Assembly: GCA_017744365.1 (NCBI GenBank)
Contig: JAGIBL010000001.1
Location: 124,001-188,000 of the forward strand
Direction: 5' to 3'
DNA: 64,000 bases
DNA from: Nocardioidaceae bacterium
GTDB lineage: Bacteria > Actinomycetota > Actinomycetes > Propionibacteriales > Nocardioidaceae
Positions 1 to 14,692 of this stretch are shown here, piece by piece (the stretch's first letter is position 1; every line of letters starts with the position of its first letter). The notes under the pieces are model-generated. The model was not told the DNA's origin. It searched no databases and saw only the letters and a list, made by a program, of their open reading frames with translations. A program made the translations under genes and the position numbers.

Positions 1-187
1 CGATCCGCTGGGCGGTCTCGTCGTCGGGGTCGACCAGCACCTCGATCCGGTGGTGACCCGCGGCGAACCCCTCGATCATCACGCGCCGGATCGCCTCGAC
101 GCTCGGACCGAGCCCCTCGGCCTGGAGGTCCTCGGTCCAGGACAGCCGGACCACACCGGGGGAGACGGGCGAGAGCTGGGCGGGCAC
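1..187 (-). CDS. GNAT-family N-acetyltransferase, N-terminal part (runs off left edge)
   Basis: On the minus strand an open frame begins at a GTG (187) and is still open at base 1, giving about 62 residues. The visible part includes VRLSWTEDL, then VEAIRRVMIEGFAAGHHRIEVLVDPDDETAQRI. This resembles a GNAT acetyltransferase segment in which a strand with basic and acidic residues is followed by the acceptor-adjacent D(P)xDxxA helix. It lies 9 bases downstream of the glgB stop, with a GGGTGGGGG ribosome-binding stretch directly before the GTG, so it is probably translated from the glg operon transcript. The acetyl-CoA-binding motif is outside the window, so family membership is probable only and the substrate is unknown. 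Confidence 0.5.
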   Translation of the reverse strand, partial: MPAQLSPVSPGVVRLSWTEDLQAEGLGPSVEAIRRVMIEGFAAGHHRIEVLVDPDDETAQRI

Positions 188-196
188 GCCCCCACC

Positions 197-2049
<1,853 letters not shown>

Positions 2050-2053
<4 letters not shown>

Positions 2054-3386
2054 CTCTGCTGGGTCAGCTCCTCCAGTGCGGCCAGCGGGATGCCCAGCCA
2101 GCCGGGTCGGTTGCGTGCTTCGTAGCCGGTCTCGTAGACCGCCTTGTCCGCCACGTAGGCGTCCAGGAGGACCTGCTCGTCCGGCGTGATCGGGGCGCCG
2201 CGCTCCTGGGTGTAGCCGTCCAGGAACGCCTGCACGTTGTGCTTGACCCACTCGCCGGCGCGGTAGGCGACCTGGGTCCCGTCGCCGGCCTCGAGGTCGC
2301 GCGCGGTCGCCGCGGCCGCGTAGTCGAACGAGCGCACCATGCCGGCGACGTCGCGCCACGGGGAGTCCGGCAGCACCCGCTCGGCCAGCGGCTTGGCGGG
2401 CTCGCCCTCGAAGTCGACGAGCTTCCAGCCCAGCGAGGTGCGCAGCGTCTGACCCAGGTGCAGGTCGCCGTGCACCCGGTGCGCGGTCGCTGTCCCGAGC
2501 CCGGCGACGGCAGCGAACCGGGCCTGCAGCGGCACCGCCACCGCGGCCAGCGCCGGCACCACCTCGACCGCGGCGGCCAGCCGAGTCGTCATCGCCGCGG
2601 CCAGCGCGGGTGGGTCCAGCGGCGTGGTGCCGAAGGCGTCGGCGAGCACCCGGTGCACCGAGGCGACCGCACTGCCGAGCCGGTGCGCCTCGCCGGCGAA
2701 GTCGCCGCCCACCTCGTCGGCGTGCAGGTCGCCCTCGGCGAACAGGTTGCGCGCGCTGTTCTTGGCCAGCTCCCAGCCGTCGCTCGCGGTCCGCAGGAAC
2801 TGCTGCAGCATCGCGAGGTCGATCACGGAGTCCTCGTGCTCGCAGGACAGCCAGCCGTACAGCTGCGCCACGTGCTCGTCACCGCCCTCGGTGAGCGCCC
2901 GGTGGATCTCGATGTCCGGGTTGCGCCCGGAGGTCACCTTGCGGAACACCTTGAGGATCGACTCCTCGCCGAAGACCACCGAGGAGTTGCTCTGCTCGGC
3001 GGCCAGGAACGTCGAGTGCGCGGTCGTGTCCGGGACGTGGTCGCCGACGACGTGCACCTCGATGCCCTCGGCCTTCCCGTCCGCGAAGGCCTGCAGCAGC
3101 ACCGCCATCGCGTCCCGGTCGTGGAGCGCGTCGTAGGTCCACTCCCCGTCGCCCTCGCGGACCAGCGCGTGCCCGAGCCGGTCCTGCGGGCCGTCGTACG
3201 CGACCACCGGCATCTGGTAGGTCTCCCGCCGCGGCTCGCCGGACTCGTAGACGACGTCGACGAGCTCGATGCGCACCCGGTCGGAGAGGGTGGCGATCGG
3301 GCGGACCTCCTCGACGGAGAAGGCGCGGCCCTTGCCGGCGAACCAGCGCTGCTCGGCCAGGTACACGGTGCGCTGCGGGTGCGTGG

Positions 3387-3390
<4 letters not shown>
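2050..3390 (-). CDS. pep2: Maltokinase Pep2 (Mak)
   Basis: ATP-dependent maltose 1-kinase that makes maltose 1-phosphate, the donor used by GlgE. The 446-aa protein has the aminoglycoside-phosphotransferase-like kinase fold. An N-terminal cap contains [13 protein letters not shown] (about 10-22), the ATP lid region contains SILKVFRK, the catalytic loop is HGDLHLGQ (His307, Asp309), and the metal-binding Asp is in VDFEGEP (Asp326). The start is the GTG at 3390, overlapping the treS stop as GTGA. Longer upstream in-frame extensions only repeat antisense or shadow sequence. Position between treS and glgB matches the conserved treS-pep2-glgB order of mycobacteria and streptomycetes. Confidence 0.95.
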
Positions 3391-7105
<3,715 letters not shown>

Positions 7106-7193
7106 GCCCCAACCCTTGCGAACTCCGGGGCATCACGCAAACGATCGAGGCTCCGGGCGCCTTCTGGGTACGGGGGTGGGTTCAGCCCAGGGC

Positions 7194-8864
7194 TCAGGTC
7201 AGCGGACCGGACGCCTTGGCGACCTTCTTCGAGCCCTTCAGGGTCCGGTACGACGCCGCGACCTTGACCTTGCTGTCCGGGTCGTTGCCGTCGTCGAGCA
7301 GGTGCCAGTCGGCCTGCACCCGGTTGGCGTCGAAGTCGACGACCATGAAGCCACGGCGGAACCCCTCGGCGTACTTCACCCAGGGGTTCGCGAGCGCGTC
7401 GTTGGTGGTGAGCACGGTGTCGACCAGGTTGCCGAGCCCGGGCACGATCTGGTTGATCTGGGTCTGCAGCGACGGGCTGCCGATGCCCGGGGTGATGTAC
7501 TCCACCGCCGCCGACTTCCGGTCCAGCAGGTACTTGTTCGGCTTCACCGGGATCTCGCAGGCGTAGCTCTGGTGCACGTCGCCGGTCAGGATCACCACGT
7601 TCGGGATCGAGGCCATCCCGTCCACGATCCGCTGCCGCTGGTCCAGGAAGCCGTTCCAGTCCTCGACCTGCAGCTGGACCAGCGGCTTCTCGAAGATCGC
7701 GGCGAGCTTGGGTCCGAGCAGGTCGGTGATCTGCCCGGGCACGTTGGCCAGCAGCGTGGTCGGGTAGAAGGGCACCTGGTTGCCGACCACCTTCCAGGTG
7801 GCGTCGCTGCTGCCGAGACCCTCGACCAGCCAGTGCTCCTGGGCGTCGCCGATCATGCCCCGGCCGGGCTCGCTGGACGTGCCGCCCCAGGAGCCGTACC
7901 CGAACAGCAGGCTCTTGGGGGGCTGGTCGCGGAACCGCCGCTCGTCGAGCATCCAGAGGTCGACCAGCCCGCCGAAGCGCAGCCGCCGGTTCACCCGGTA
8001 CCAGTCGTCGGGGTCGGTGTGCCGGACCGGCAGCCACTCCAGGAAGGCGCGCCGCCCGGCCGAGGCCCGGGTGGCCCAGTCGCCCTCGGTGGCGGGGTCG
8101 TGGTTCTCGGCGCCGTCCTTCCAGGTGTCGTTGGCGATCTCGTGGTCGTCCCAGACCGCGACCATCGGGTGCGCCGCGTGCAGGGCCTGCAGGTCGGCCT
8201 CGAGCTTGTAGCAGCCGTGCCGGACGCGGTAGTCGGCCAGCGTCAGGCATTCGTGCTGGGGGTCGGCGGACCGGACCGTCCGGGGCACGTCCTCGGCGAG
8301 CACGCCGCCGGGTCCGTACTCGTAGACGTAGTCGCCGAGGTGCACCACCGCGTCGAGGTTCTGCTGCTGGGCCAGGTGCCGGTAGCCGGCGAAGTAGCCC
8401 CAGTTGTAGTTCGCGCAGGAGACCACCCCGAAGCGAACCGGCACGTTGCTGCTCGGCAGTGCGGCGGTCCGGGTGCGGCCCGCCGGCGAGGTGGCGCCGA
8501 GGGCACGGAAGCGGAACCAGTACGTCGTCGCCGGCTCCAGTCCGGCGGCGTCCACGTGCACGGTGTGGTCCGCGTCGGGACCGGTGCTGGTGCTGCCGCT
8601 GGCCACGATCGTGGTGAAGGCCGGCGTGGTGGCCACCTCCCAGTCCACGTCCACGACCGGCCCGATCCCGGACCCGGGCATCGCCTCGGCCGAGGGGGTC
8701 ACCCGGGTCCACAGGATCACCTGGCGGGGGAGCGGGTCGCCCGAGGCGATGCCGTGCACGAACGGTGCCTGCGCGGCCACCGCCTCGTCCCAGCGGCCGA
8801 GGGCGAGCAGGGCGCCGCCGCCGAGGCCGGAGGCGAGCAGCGTACGACGGGTCAGATCGGCCAT
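7194..8864 (-). CDS. phoD: PhoD-type alkaline phosphatase/phosphodiesterase, Tat-exported
   Basis: Secreted metallophosphatase releasing phosphate from mono- and diesters. The protein is 556 aa. It starts MADLTRRTLLASGLGGGALLAL, a twin-arginine signal (Arg6-Arg7), then has the PhoD N-terminal beta domain (FVHGIASGDP, ILWTRVTP). Metal-site motifs in the catalytic domain are VVSCANY, VVHLGDYVYEYG, AVWDDHEIANDTW and ILTGDVHQSYACEI, the set that binds Fe/Ca in PhoD enzymes. An AGGAG sits 5-6 bases before the ATG. It is downstream of, and co-oriented with, the Ig-like protein gene but separated by 80 bases that contain a hairpin. No Pho-box was recognised. Confidence 0.93.
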   Translation of the reverse strand: MADLTRRTLLASGLGGGALLALGRWDEAVAAQAPFVHGIASGDPLPRQVILWTRVTPSAEAMPGSGIGPVVDVDWEVATTPAFTTIVASGSTSTGPDADHTVHVDAAGLEPATTYWFRFRALGATSPAGRTRTAALPSSNVPVRFGVVSCANYNWGYFAGYRHLAQQQNLDAVVHLGDYVYEYGPGGVLAEDVPRTVRSADPQHECLTLADYRVRHGCYKLEADLQALHAAHPMVAVWDDHEIANDTWKDGAENHDPATEGDWATRASAGRRAFLEWLPVRHTDPDDWYRVNRRLRFGGLVDLWMLDERRFRDQPPKSLLFGYGSWGGTSSEPGRGMIGDAQEHWLVEGLGSSDATWKVVGNQVPFYPTTLLANVPGQITDLLGPKLAAIFEKPLVQLQVEDWNGFLDQRQRIVDGMASIPNVVILTGDVHQSYACEIPVKPNKYLLDRKSAAVEYITPGIGSPSLQTQINQIVPGLGNLVDTVLTTNDALANPWVKYAEGFRRGFMVVDFDANRVQADWHLLDDGNDPDSKVKVAASYRTLKGSKKVAKASGPLT

Positions 8865-8879
8865 CGGGGCTCCTGGGAG

Positions 8880-8918
8880 GGGAGGGGGTGCTGCCCGCAG
8901 GCAACCACGCCCCCTCCC
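8880..8918. terminator. Possible hairpin between the Ig-like gene and phoD
   Basis: GGGAGGGGG (8880-8888) and its exact complement CCCCCTCCC (8910-8918) form a 9-bp stem with a 21-base loop. On the minus strand it lies after the stop of the Ig-like gene and just before the phoD ribosome-binding site. There is no T-run, so it could be a weak terminator, a 5' UTR structure or chance in GC-rich DNA. Confidence 0.3.
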
Positions 8919-8944
8919 GTCCTGCAACCGGTTCTAGAAAAGGT

Positions 8945-11440
8945 CTAGCGGGTGTGCACCCGGACCAGGTGCAGCTTCTCGGCGTACCTGACCCCGAGGT
9001 TCCAGGTGCGGTCGTGACCCAGGTTCCGCATGGTCACGGTGATCTCCCAGCGGCTCGGGCCGACCTTGCGGAAGTATCCGCCGAAGCCGGAGGGGCGGGC
9101 CGGGACCGGGGCCGCGTTCACGTACGACGGCCGGCTCCTCGTGCCCGTGACGACGAGCGTGTAGCTCTGGCCGGTCCGCACCTGCCAGGCACCCCGCGCG
9201 AACGGCACCCCGGCCAGGTGGACGCGAGGCACCCGGTAGGAGCCGCGCACGCTCGCCCGGTTCCCGGCCCGGTCGGTCGCGGTGGCGACGTACGAGGTGA
9301 CCGTGCCGCGGGTGTGCCGGGTCAGCCGGCAGCTCGCCACCCCGGAGTGCGCGTCGGTGGCAGCGCAGCGCATCCGCGGCGCGCCGCCGTACACGCCGCC
9401 GTTGCGGACGCCGGTGACCCGGACCCGGGGAACGGTGCGGTCGATGTGCAGCCCGCTGACCGCGACCATGGCGACGCCGCCGTCGGTGGCCAGGATCGTG
9501 CGGGTCACCGACTGTGCCGCGCCGCTGGTCGCGAGCACGACCGGGGCCGGGCACGGGGCGGTCAGCGGGGCGCCGTTCGGGGTGCAGGTGAACGTGACCG
9601 TGACCGGGGTGCGGTACCAGCCGGCGGCATTCTTCGGCAGCGTGCTGGCCACCGCCGCGGTGATCGCCGGGTCGTGGCGGGTGGTGGAGTCCGCGGAGCC
9701 GGTGAAGTCGGCATCACCGGCGTAGACCGCGCTGACCTGGCGCGTCATGCCCGCGGGCACGGTGTAGGCCAGCGTGGCGGTGCCGCTGGTCACCGGCGCG
9801 GTGCCGACGGGGTTGCCGTCGACGAGGAAGGTGACCGTCCCGGTCGGCGAGCCGGCGCCCGGCGCGGCGACCTCGACGTCCGCGACCACCTGGTGCGGGG
9901 CGACGGTCAGCGCCGTGGTGGTGGCGGCCTGGCCGACGCCGACGGTCAGGTCGACGGTGCGGGCCAGGTAGTTCGCGTCGGTCTCCCGGGTGAGGGCGAT
10001 GGTGCAGGAGCCGCTGTGCAGGTAGGTCACCGTGGGACCGTCGACCGAGCAGGTCCCCGGCGTGCTCGAGGCGTACGTCAGGGTGCCGCCGGGGGTGGCG
10101 ACGTGGGTGATCGCCGCGGTCTCGCCGACCACGCCGCCCACGCTCGGGCCGGTGATCCCCAGGGACGGCACCATCTTGTCGACGGTGAGGGTGTAGGCCT
10201 GCGCGCCGGTGAAGCCGGCCGCGTCGGTCGCGGTGATGGTGAACGTCGCGTCCCCGGCCGCGGTCGGCGCGCCGCTGATCGCGCCGGTGGACGGGTTCAG
10301 CACGAGTCCCGGGGGGAGGTCGCCCGCGGTGACCTCGTAGGTGTACGGCGCGGTGCCGCCGGTCGCGCTGACGCCCTCGGCGTACGCCGTCGCGTACGTC
10401 GCGTGCGGGAGCGTGCTCGGCATCGTGATCGCCGGGTCCGCCGCGGTCACCGTGACGTCGTCGAGCGAGTAGGTGCCGTCGGCCGCCCGCCCGGCGATGG
10501 ACAGGGTCGGGGCGGTGGCGCCGGCGACGAACGAGCCGGTGAACAGCGTCCAGTCGAAGCTGGGCTCGTCGGTGAGCTCGGCCAGGGTGACGGTCCCCGC
10601 GGCGGTGCTCTGGACGTCGATGCGCAGGTGGTTGGCCGCGTCGACCACGCTGATGTCGCGCACCCAGAGCTGGACCAGGTAGGTGGTGCCAGGGCTGGTG
10701 CCCTGGATCGGCTGGGTCCAGACGTCGTCAGCCGGCAGCGTCGAGGACAGGTACGCCGTCTGCGGACCGGAGTGACCGCCGACCGGCGCGACGCCGTAGC
10801 CGTTGAAGGAGACCGGGACCGGAACCCACGGCGCGAACAGCGGTGCCTCCCAGCCGCAGTTGCCGATCAGGTTGCCGACGACGTCGGAGCAGTTGTCGGC
10901 CGCCGGGGTGACGGCGATGTCGTCCAGGTAGTCGAAGTTGCTCGTGTTCCTCCCCGCGAAGCGCAGCACGGGGGCGTCCGTGCCGGCTACGAACGACCCG
11001 GTGAACAGGGTCCATCCGAAGCCGCCGGAGTAGCTCACCTCGGTGATCGGTACGGTCTCCGTTCCGGTGTCGACGCTGGCCGCGAAATGGTTGTTGGTGG
11101 TCTGGACCCGGAGCCAGAACCGCACCACGTAGGACTTCCCGGGCGTCGTGCCCTGGATCGCCTGCGAGATCTTGTCGTCGACGACGGTCGACCCGAACCA
11201 GGCGGCGTGGCTGCCGAGGTGCCCCTGGTCGCGCACCGCGATGTTGTAGTGGACCGGGTCGACGTCCCAGCCGGTGAAGTCGCCGGTCTCGAAGCCGCAG
11301 TTCTGCACCAGGTTGCCGGGGACGCCGCACGGCGGCGGGGGCGCGGCGGTGGCGACCGGGGTGGCGACGACGGTGAGGCCGGCGGCCACGACGAGGGTGG
11401 CGAGCAGCCGGCCGAGGAGACGGTGGATGCGCGTGGACAT
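8945..11440 (-). CDS. Secreted multidomain Ig-like/putative-Ig protein
   Basis: 831-aa predicted extracellular protein of unknown function. The signal peptide MSTRIHRLLGRLLATLVVAAGLTVVATPVATA fixes the start at 11440. Two related beta modules follow. The first begins LVQNCGFETGDFTGWDV and the second LIGNCGWEAPLFAPWVP; each has a later LFTGSFVAGxxAP segment, so they look like a duplicated carbohydrate-binding-type fold. A putative-Ig domain (TAPYTYEVTAGDLPPGLVLNPSTG) comes next, then one Big_5-like repeat with SPTGTVTFLVDGNPVG and AVYAGDADFTGSAD. A C-terminal region has paired cysteines (RMRCAATDAHSGVASCRL). No LPXTG anchor is visible. The Ig repeat is the same type as those in the two giant proteins at 54271-61604. 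Confidence 0.75.
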   Translation of the reverse strand: MSTRIHRLLGRLLATLVVAAGLTVVATPVATAAPPPPCGVPGNLVQNCGFETGDFTGWDVDPVHYNIAVRDQGHLGSHAAWFGSTVVDDKISQAIQGTTPGKSYVVRFWLRVQTTNNHFAASVDTGTETVPITEVSYSGGFGWTLFTGSFVAGTDAPVLRFAGRNTSNFDYLDDIAVTPAADNCSDVVGNLIGNCGWEAPLFAPWVPVPVSFNGYGVAPVGGHSGPQTAYLSSTLPADDVWTQPIQGTSPGTTYLVQLWVRDISVVDAANHLRIDVQSTAAGTVTLAELTDEPSFDWTLFTGSFVAGATAPTLSIAGRAADGTYSLDDVTVTAADPAITMPSTLPHATYATAYAEGVSATGGTAPYTYEVTAGDLPPGLVLNPSTGAISGAPTAAGDATFTITATDAAGFTGAQAYTLTVDKMVPSLGITGPSVGGVVGETAAITHVATPGGTLTYASSTPGTCSVDGPTVTYLHSGSCTIALTRETDANYLARTVDLTVGVGQAATTTALTVAPHQVVADVEVAAPGAGSPTGTVTFLVDGNPVGTAPVTSGTATLAYTVPAGMTRQVSAVYAGDADFTGSADSTTRHDPAITAAVASTLPKNAAGWYRTPVTVTFTCTPNGAPLTAPCPAPVVLATSGAAQSVTRTILATDGGVAMVAVSGLHIDRTVPRVRVTGVRNGGVYGGAPRMRCAATDAHSGVASCRLTRHTRGTVTSYVATATDRAGNRASVRGSYRVPRVHLAGVPFARGAWQVRTGQSYTLVVTGTRSRPSYVNAAPVPARPSGFGGYFRKVGPSRWEITVTMRNLGHDRTWNLGVRYAEKLHLVRVHTR

Positions 11441-11541
11441 GGTGGTGGAGGCCCTCCCTAGCTGCCCCCAACCGGAAATTGCGCAGGAAACGTACCTCCG
11501 GGACACGGCCCGCGTGACCGGAATTGTGAAACTGGCCGGTC

Positions 11542-12903
11542 TCAGCCGTGCATGAGGGGTGCGAGCGCCTTCGCGATCCGGCTCGGGCGCCCGGTGCGGG
11601 CCTCCTCGGCGTCGGCCAGCGTCATCGCGCGCAGGCCGGCGTTGGCGCCCAGCCAGCGCAGCGGCTCGGGCTCCCAGCGGCGGCTGCGGTGGTTGACCCA
11701 GGGCAGCGAGGTCAGGTCGGTCTCGCGCCGCAGGACGAGGTCCGCGAGGGTGCGGCCGGCCAGGTTCGAGGTGCCGACCCCGTCGCCGACGTAGCCGCCC
11801 GCCCAGGCGAGCCCGGTGGCCCGGTCCAGCCCGACCGAGGCGGCCCAGTCGCGGGCGATCCCGAGCGGCCCGCCCCAGGCATGCGTGAACTCGGCGTCAC
11901 CGAGCTGGGGGAGCAGCTCGCGCAGCGTGTCGCGCAGCATCGCGAAGACCCGCGGCTCCTCGTCGTACGACGGGTCGATCCGCGAGCCCAGGTGGTACGG
12001 CGCGCCGCGACCGCCGAACGCGAGCCGGCCGTCGGCGGTGCGCTGGCCGTAGATCAGCACGTGCCGGCCGTCGGAGAACGTCGGCCGGCTGCTCAGCCCG
12101 ATCTCGGCCCAGGTCTGCTCGGGGAGCGGCTCGGTGGCCACCATCAGCGAGTACACCGGGACGACCGCGCGCCGGGTCCCGGGCAGCCGCGAGGTCCACG
12201 CCTCCGTCGCCCGTACGACGACCTCGGCACCGACCTCGCCGGCGTCGGTGAGCACCCCGCCCGGCCGGATCTCCCGGACCGGGGTGTGCTCGACGATGCG
12301 TACGCCACGCGCCTCGACCGCCCGGGCCAGGCCGCGGACCAGCTTCGCCGGGTGCACCGCCGCGCAGTGCGGGGTGAACAGGCCGCCCTGGATGCGAGAG
12401 GCGTTCAGCAGCGCGCTCGCCTCGCCGGCCTCCAGCCAGCGCAGGTCGTCGTCGGTGAAGCCGCGCTCGCGGGCCGTGGCCAGCTCCCCGCGCAGGCTGG
12501 TGACCTGGGCAGCCGAGCGGGCCAGGGTCAGGGTGCCGCCGTGGGCGAAGCCGGCGTCGATGTCCTCGGCGGCGACGACCCGGCCGACCTCGGCCACGGT
12601 GTCCGCCATCGCGCGGTGCAGCCGCAGCGCCTCGGCCGGCGAGGACCGGGCCACCAGCTTGCGCCACGGGGTCGGGAACAGCGCGCTGCACCAGCCGCCG
12701 TTGCGCCCGGACGCGCCGAACCCGGCGTGCTCGGCCTCGAGGACGGCGATCCGCAGCGACGGGTCGGCGGCGCTCAGGTAGTACGCGGTCCACAGCCCGG
12801 TGTAGCCGGCGCCGACCACGACGACGTCGTACGACGCGGGGCCCTCCAGTGGGGAGCGGGAAGGTTGCGCCGGAGCCGTGTCGGCCCAGAGGGAGAGCGT
12901 CAC
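11542..12903 (-). CDS. FAD-dependent amine oxidoreductase (DAO/PuuB-like), first copy
   Basis: 453-aa flavoenzyme of the glycine/D-amino-acid oxidase family. Motifs are the dinucleotide-binding VVVVGAGYTGLWTAYYL (about 27-43), the FAD segment EHAGFGASGRNGGWCSALFP, and a C-terminal GGYVGDGVGTSNLAGRTLADL. This architecture is shared with gamma-glutamylputrescine oxidoreductase and related polyamine or amino-acid oxidases. The GTG start overlaps the Lrp stop as GTGA, so the regulator and oxidase are co-translated, and both face away from the Pot transporter. It is a clear paralogue of the oxidoreductase at 17535. The amine substrate is inferred from context only. Confidence 0.85.
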   Translation of the reverse strand: MTLSLWADTAPAQPSRSPLEGPASYDVVVVGAGYTGLWTAYYLSAADPSLRIAVLEAEHAGFGASGRNGGWCSALFPTPWRKLVARSSPAEALRLHRAMADTVAEVGRVVAAEDIDAGFAHGGTLTLARSAAQVTSLRGELATARERGFTDDDLRWLEAGEASALLNASRIQGGLFTPHCAAVHPAKLVRGLARAVEARGVRIVEHTPVREIRPGGVLTDAGEVGAEVVVRATEAWTSRLPGTRRAVVPVYSLMVATEPLPEQTWAEIGLSSRPTFSDGRHVLIYGQRTADGRLAFGGRGAPYHLGSRIDPSYDEEPRVFAMLRDTLRELLPQLGDAEFTHAWGGPLGIARDWAASVGLDRATGLAWAGGYVGDGVGTSNLAGRTLADLVLRRETDLTSLPWVNHRSRRWEPEPLRWLGANAGLRAMTLADAEEARTGRPSRIAKALAPLMHG

Positions 12904-13379
12904 CGCACTCCCCAGGAGTAGGTCTGCTTGCGGAGCTGGAGGTAGACGAACGTCTCGGTGCCGCGCACCCCCGGGATCGCCCGGATCCGGGAGGAGAGCA
13001 CCTCGAGCAGGTGCTGGTCGCTCTCGCAGACCGCCTCCGCGAGGATGTCGAAGCCGCCGGCGGTGATGACGACGTACTCGATCTCCTCCATCGCCGCGAG
13101 CTCGTCGGCGACCGGCTCCAGCGGGCCCTCGACGGTGACGCCGATCATCGCCTGCCGGGCGAAGCCGAGTTCGATCGGGTCGGTGACGGCGACGATCTGC
13201 ATGACGCCGCTGTCGATGAGTCGCTGCACCCGCTGCCGGACGGCGGCCTCGGAGAGCCCGACGGCCTGGCCGATCTTGGCGTACGGCCGCCTGCCGTCCT
13301 GCTGGAGCTGCTCGATGATCGCCTTGGAGACCTCGTCGAGCGGGGCGGCGCGGCGGGAGGAGCCGTCGTGGTCTGACAT
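12900..13379 (-). CDS. Lrp/AsnC-family transcriptional regulator
   Basis: 159-aa one-component regulator. An N-terminal winged helix (residues about 15-60: DEVSKAIIEQLQQDGRRPYAKIG, then LSEAAVRQRVQRLIDSGVM) is followed by a RAM effector-binding domain (about 70-150) with VVITAGGFDILAEAVCE and a C-terminal GVRGTETFVYLQL strand. It is divergent from potD and co-transcribed with an amine oxidase. It is therefore the best candidate to control the polyamine genes, probably in response to an amine or amino acid. Palindromic sites in the shared intergenic region are plausible targets. Confidence 0.9.
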   Translation of the reverse strand: MSDHDGSSRRAAPLDEVSKAIIEQLQQDGRRPYAKIGQAVGLSEAAVRQRVQRLIDSGVMQIVAVTDPIELGFARQAMIGVTVEGPLEPVADELAAMEEIEYVVITAGGFDILAEAVCESDQHLLEVLSSRIRAIPGVRGTETFVYLQLRKQTYSWGVR

Positions 13380-13426
13380 GGGGTCAGAATGGCGGGGAAG
13401 GACGCTGCTGGCAAGTTAACAACACG

Positions 13427-13442
13427 GTTTTCGTTGCGAAAC
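13427..13442. promoter_or_regulatory. Imperfect palindrome in the lrp/potD control region
   Basis: GTTTTCG-TTG-CGAAAC is an AT-richer near-palindrome in the middle of the 143-bp divergent region between the Lrp gene and potD. It is a candidate Lrp-type binding site; assignment is inference. Confidence 0.35.
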
Positions 13443-13446
13443 ATGA

Positions 13447-13461
13447 TTGTGACAACGGAAT
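13447..13461. promoter_or_regulatory. Candidate polyamine-regulon operator upstream of potD
   Basis: The palindrome TTGTGACAA (13447-13455) overlaps TGACAACGGAAT (13450-13461). The same 10-base core TGACAACGGA occurs again at 20500 in the control region of the aminotransferase/aldehyde dehydrogenase pair. Two copies in the two control regions of one inferred pathway suggest a common regulator site. Confidence 0.45.
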
Positions 13462-13522
13462 CCCTTGTCGATGGCCGATTCTCATGTCACGATGCGCCCA
13501 TCGTGTGAGGGAGGTCTCTTTC

Positions 13523-14692
13523 GTGCCAGGTGATTCTCGTATCGGCCGCAGGACCATCCTGAAGGGGGCCGCCGGGGCTGTCTTCGGGCTGGGCAGCGTG
13601 GCCGTGCTCCCCGTCTTCGGACAGGGGGGCAAGAAGCAGGACCCGGCGCAGTGCCGGGCGGACGACGAGTCGGCGCGGGACAAGCGCCTGGTCATCTCGA
13701 ACTGGCCGGAGTACCTCGACGAGGACGACGGCAAGAACCTCTCGACATTGCACCTGTTCGAGAAGAAGACCGGCATCAAGGTCTCCTACACCGACGACGT
13801 CAACGACAACATCGAGTTCTTCGGCAAGGTCAAGAACCAGCTCGGCTCCTGCCAATCCTCGAAGCGGGACATGTTCATGCTCACCGACTGGATGGCCGCC
13901 CGGATGATCCAGGTCGGCTGGATCCAGGAGCTGGACAAGACCAAGGTGCCGAACCTGCACGCGAACCTGATCGACTCGCTCGCGCACGTCGGTTGGGACC
14001 CGAACCGGGAGTACTCGGCCCCGTGGCAGAGCGGCCTGACCGGCATCGCCTACAACAAGAAGAAGGTCAAGGAGGTCCGCACCTTCGAGGAGCTGCTCAC
14101 CCGGCCGGACCTGCGTGGGCGGATCTCGCTGCTCACCGAGATGCGCGACACGATGGGCCTCATCATGCTCATCGACGGCACCGACCCGTCCAGGTTCACC
14201 CAGGCCCAGTGGGACAAGGCGCTGGAGCGGCTGCGCAAGGCCCGGCATGACGGCCAGGTGCGCGCCTTCACCGGCAACGAGTACATCCAGGACCTGGCCG
14301 CCGGCAACGTCGTGGCCTGCGAGGCCTGGTCCGGCGACGTGGCCAACGCCGGCAACGACGACCTGGTCTTCGTGCCTCCCGAGGAGGGCATGATGATCTG
14401 GGCCGACAACATGCTGATCCCCAACCTCGCCACCCACACGGCGAACGCGGAACGGTGGATCGACTACTACTACGACCCCGAGGTCGCGGCGAAGCTCGCC
14501 GACTACAACCAGTACATCTGTCCGGTCAAGGGCGCCCAGCAAGCCATGGAGAAGATCGACCCGGACAACGTCGACAACGAGCTCATCTTCCCGACCGAGA
14601 AGACCCTCTCGGTCACGCACTCGTTCATGGCCCTCTCGGAGGACCAGATCCGCAGCTACGAAGGAGACTTTGCCGATGTCACAGGCGGCTAA
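13523..14692 (+). CDS. potD: Spermidine/putrescine ABC transporter substrate-binding protein (PotD-like)
   Basis: 389-aa extracytoplasmic solute-binding protein for polyamines. The N-terminus carries a twin-arginine signal (RIGRRTILKGAAGAVFG, Arg9-Arg10) rather than a lipobox. The mature part has VISNWPEYLDEDDGKNL and the type-II periplasmic fold hallmarks MLTDWMAARMIQ, PWQSGLTGIAYNKK and GNVVACEAWSGDV. I chose GTG 13523 because GAGGGAGGT lies 7-8 bases upstream and the signal then begins near the start. The ATG at 13484 would add 13 atypical residues. It is the first gene of potDABC-oxidoreductase, and its end overlaps potA by 17 bases. Confidence 0.93.
   Translation: MPGDSRIGRRTILKGAAGAVFGLGSVAVLPVFGQGGKKQDPAQCRADDESARDKRLVISNWPEYLDEDDGKNLSTLHLFEKKTGIKVSYTDDVNDNIEFFGKVKNQLGSCQSSKRDMFMLTDWMAARMIQVGWIQELDKTKVPNLHANLIDSLAHVGWDPNREYSAPWQSGLTGIAYNKKKVKEVRTFEELLTRPDLRGRISLLTEMRDTMGLIMLIDGTDPSRFTQAQWDKALERLRKARHDGQVRAFTGNEYIQDLAAGNVVACEAWSGDVANAGNDDLVFVPPEEGMMIWADNMLIPNLATHTANAERWIDYYYDPEVAAKLADYNQYICPVKGAQQAMEKIDPDNVDNELIFPTEKTLSVTHSFMALSEDQIRSYEGDFADVTGG

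Noticed and set aside
8880-8918. Treating the phoD upstream hairpin as a riboswitch
   Set aside because: Only one simple G/C stem is visible and it resembles no riboswitch core; listed as a low-confidence hairpin only.
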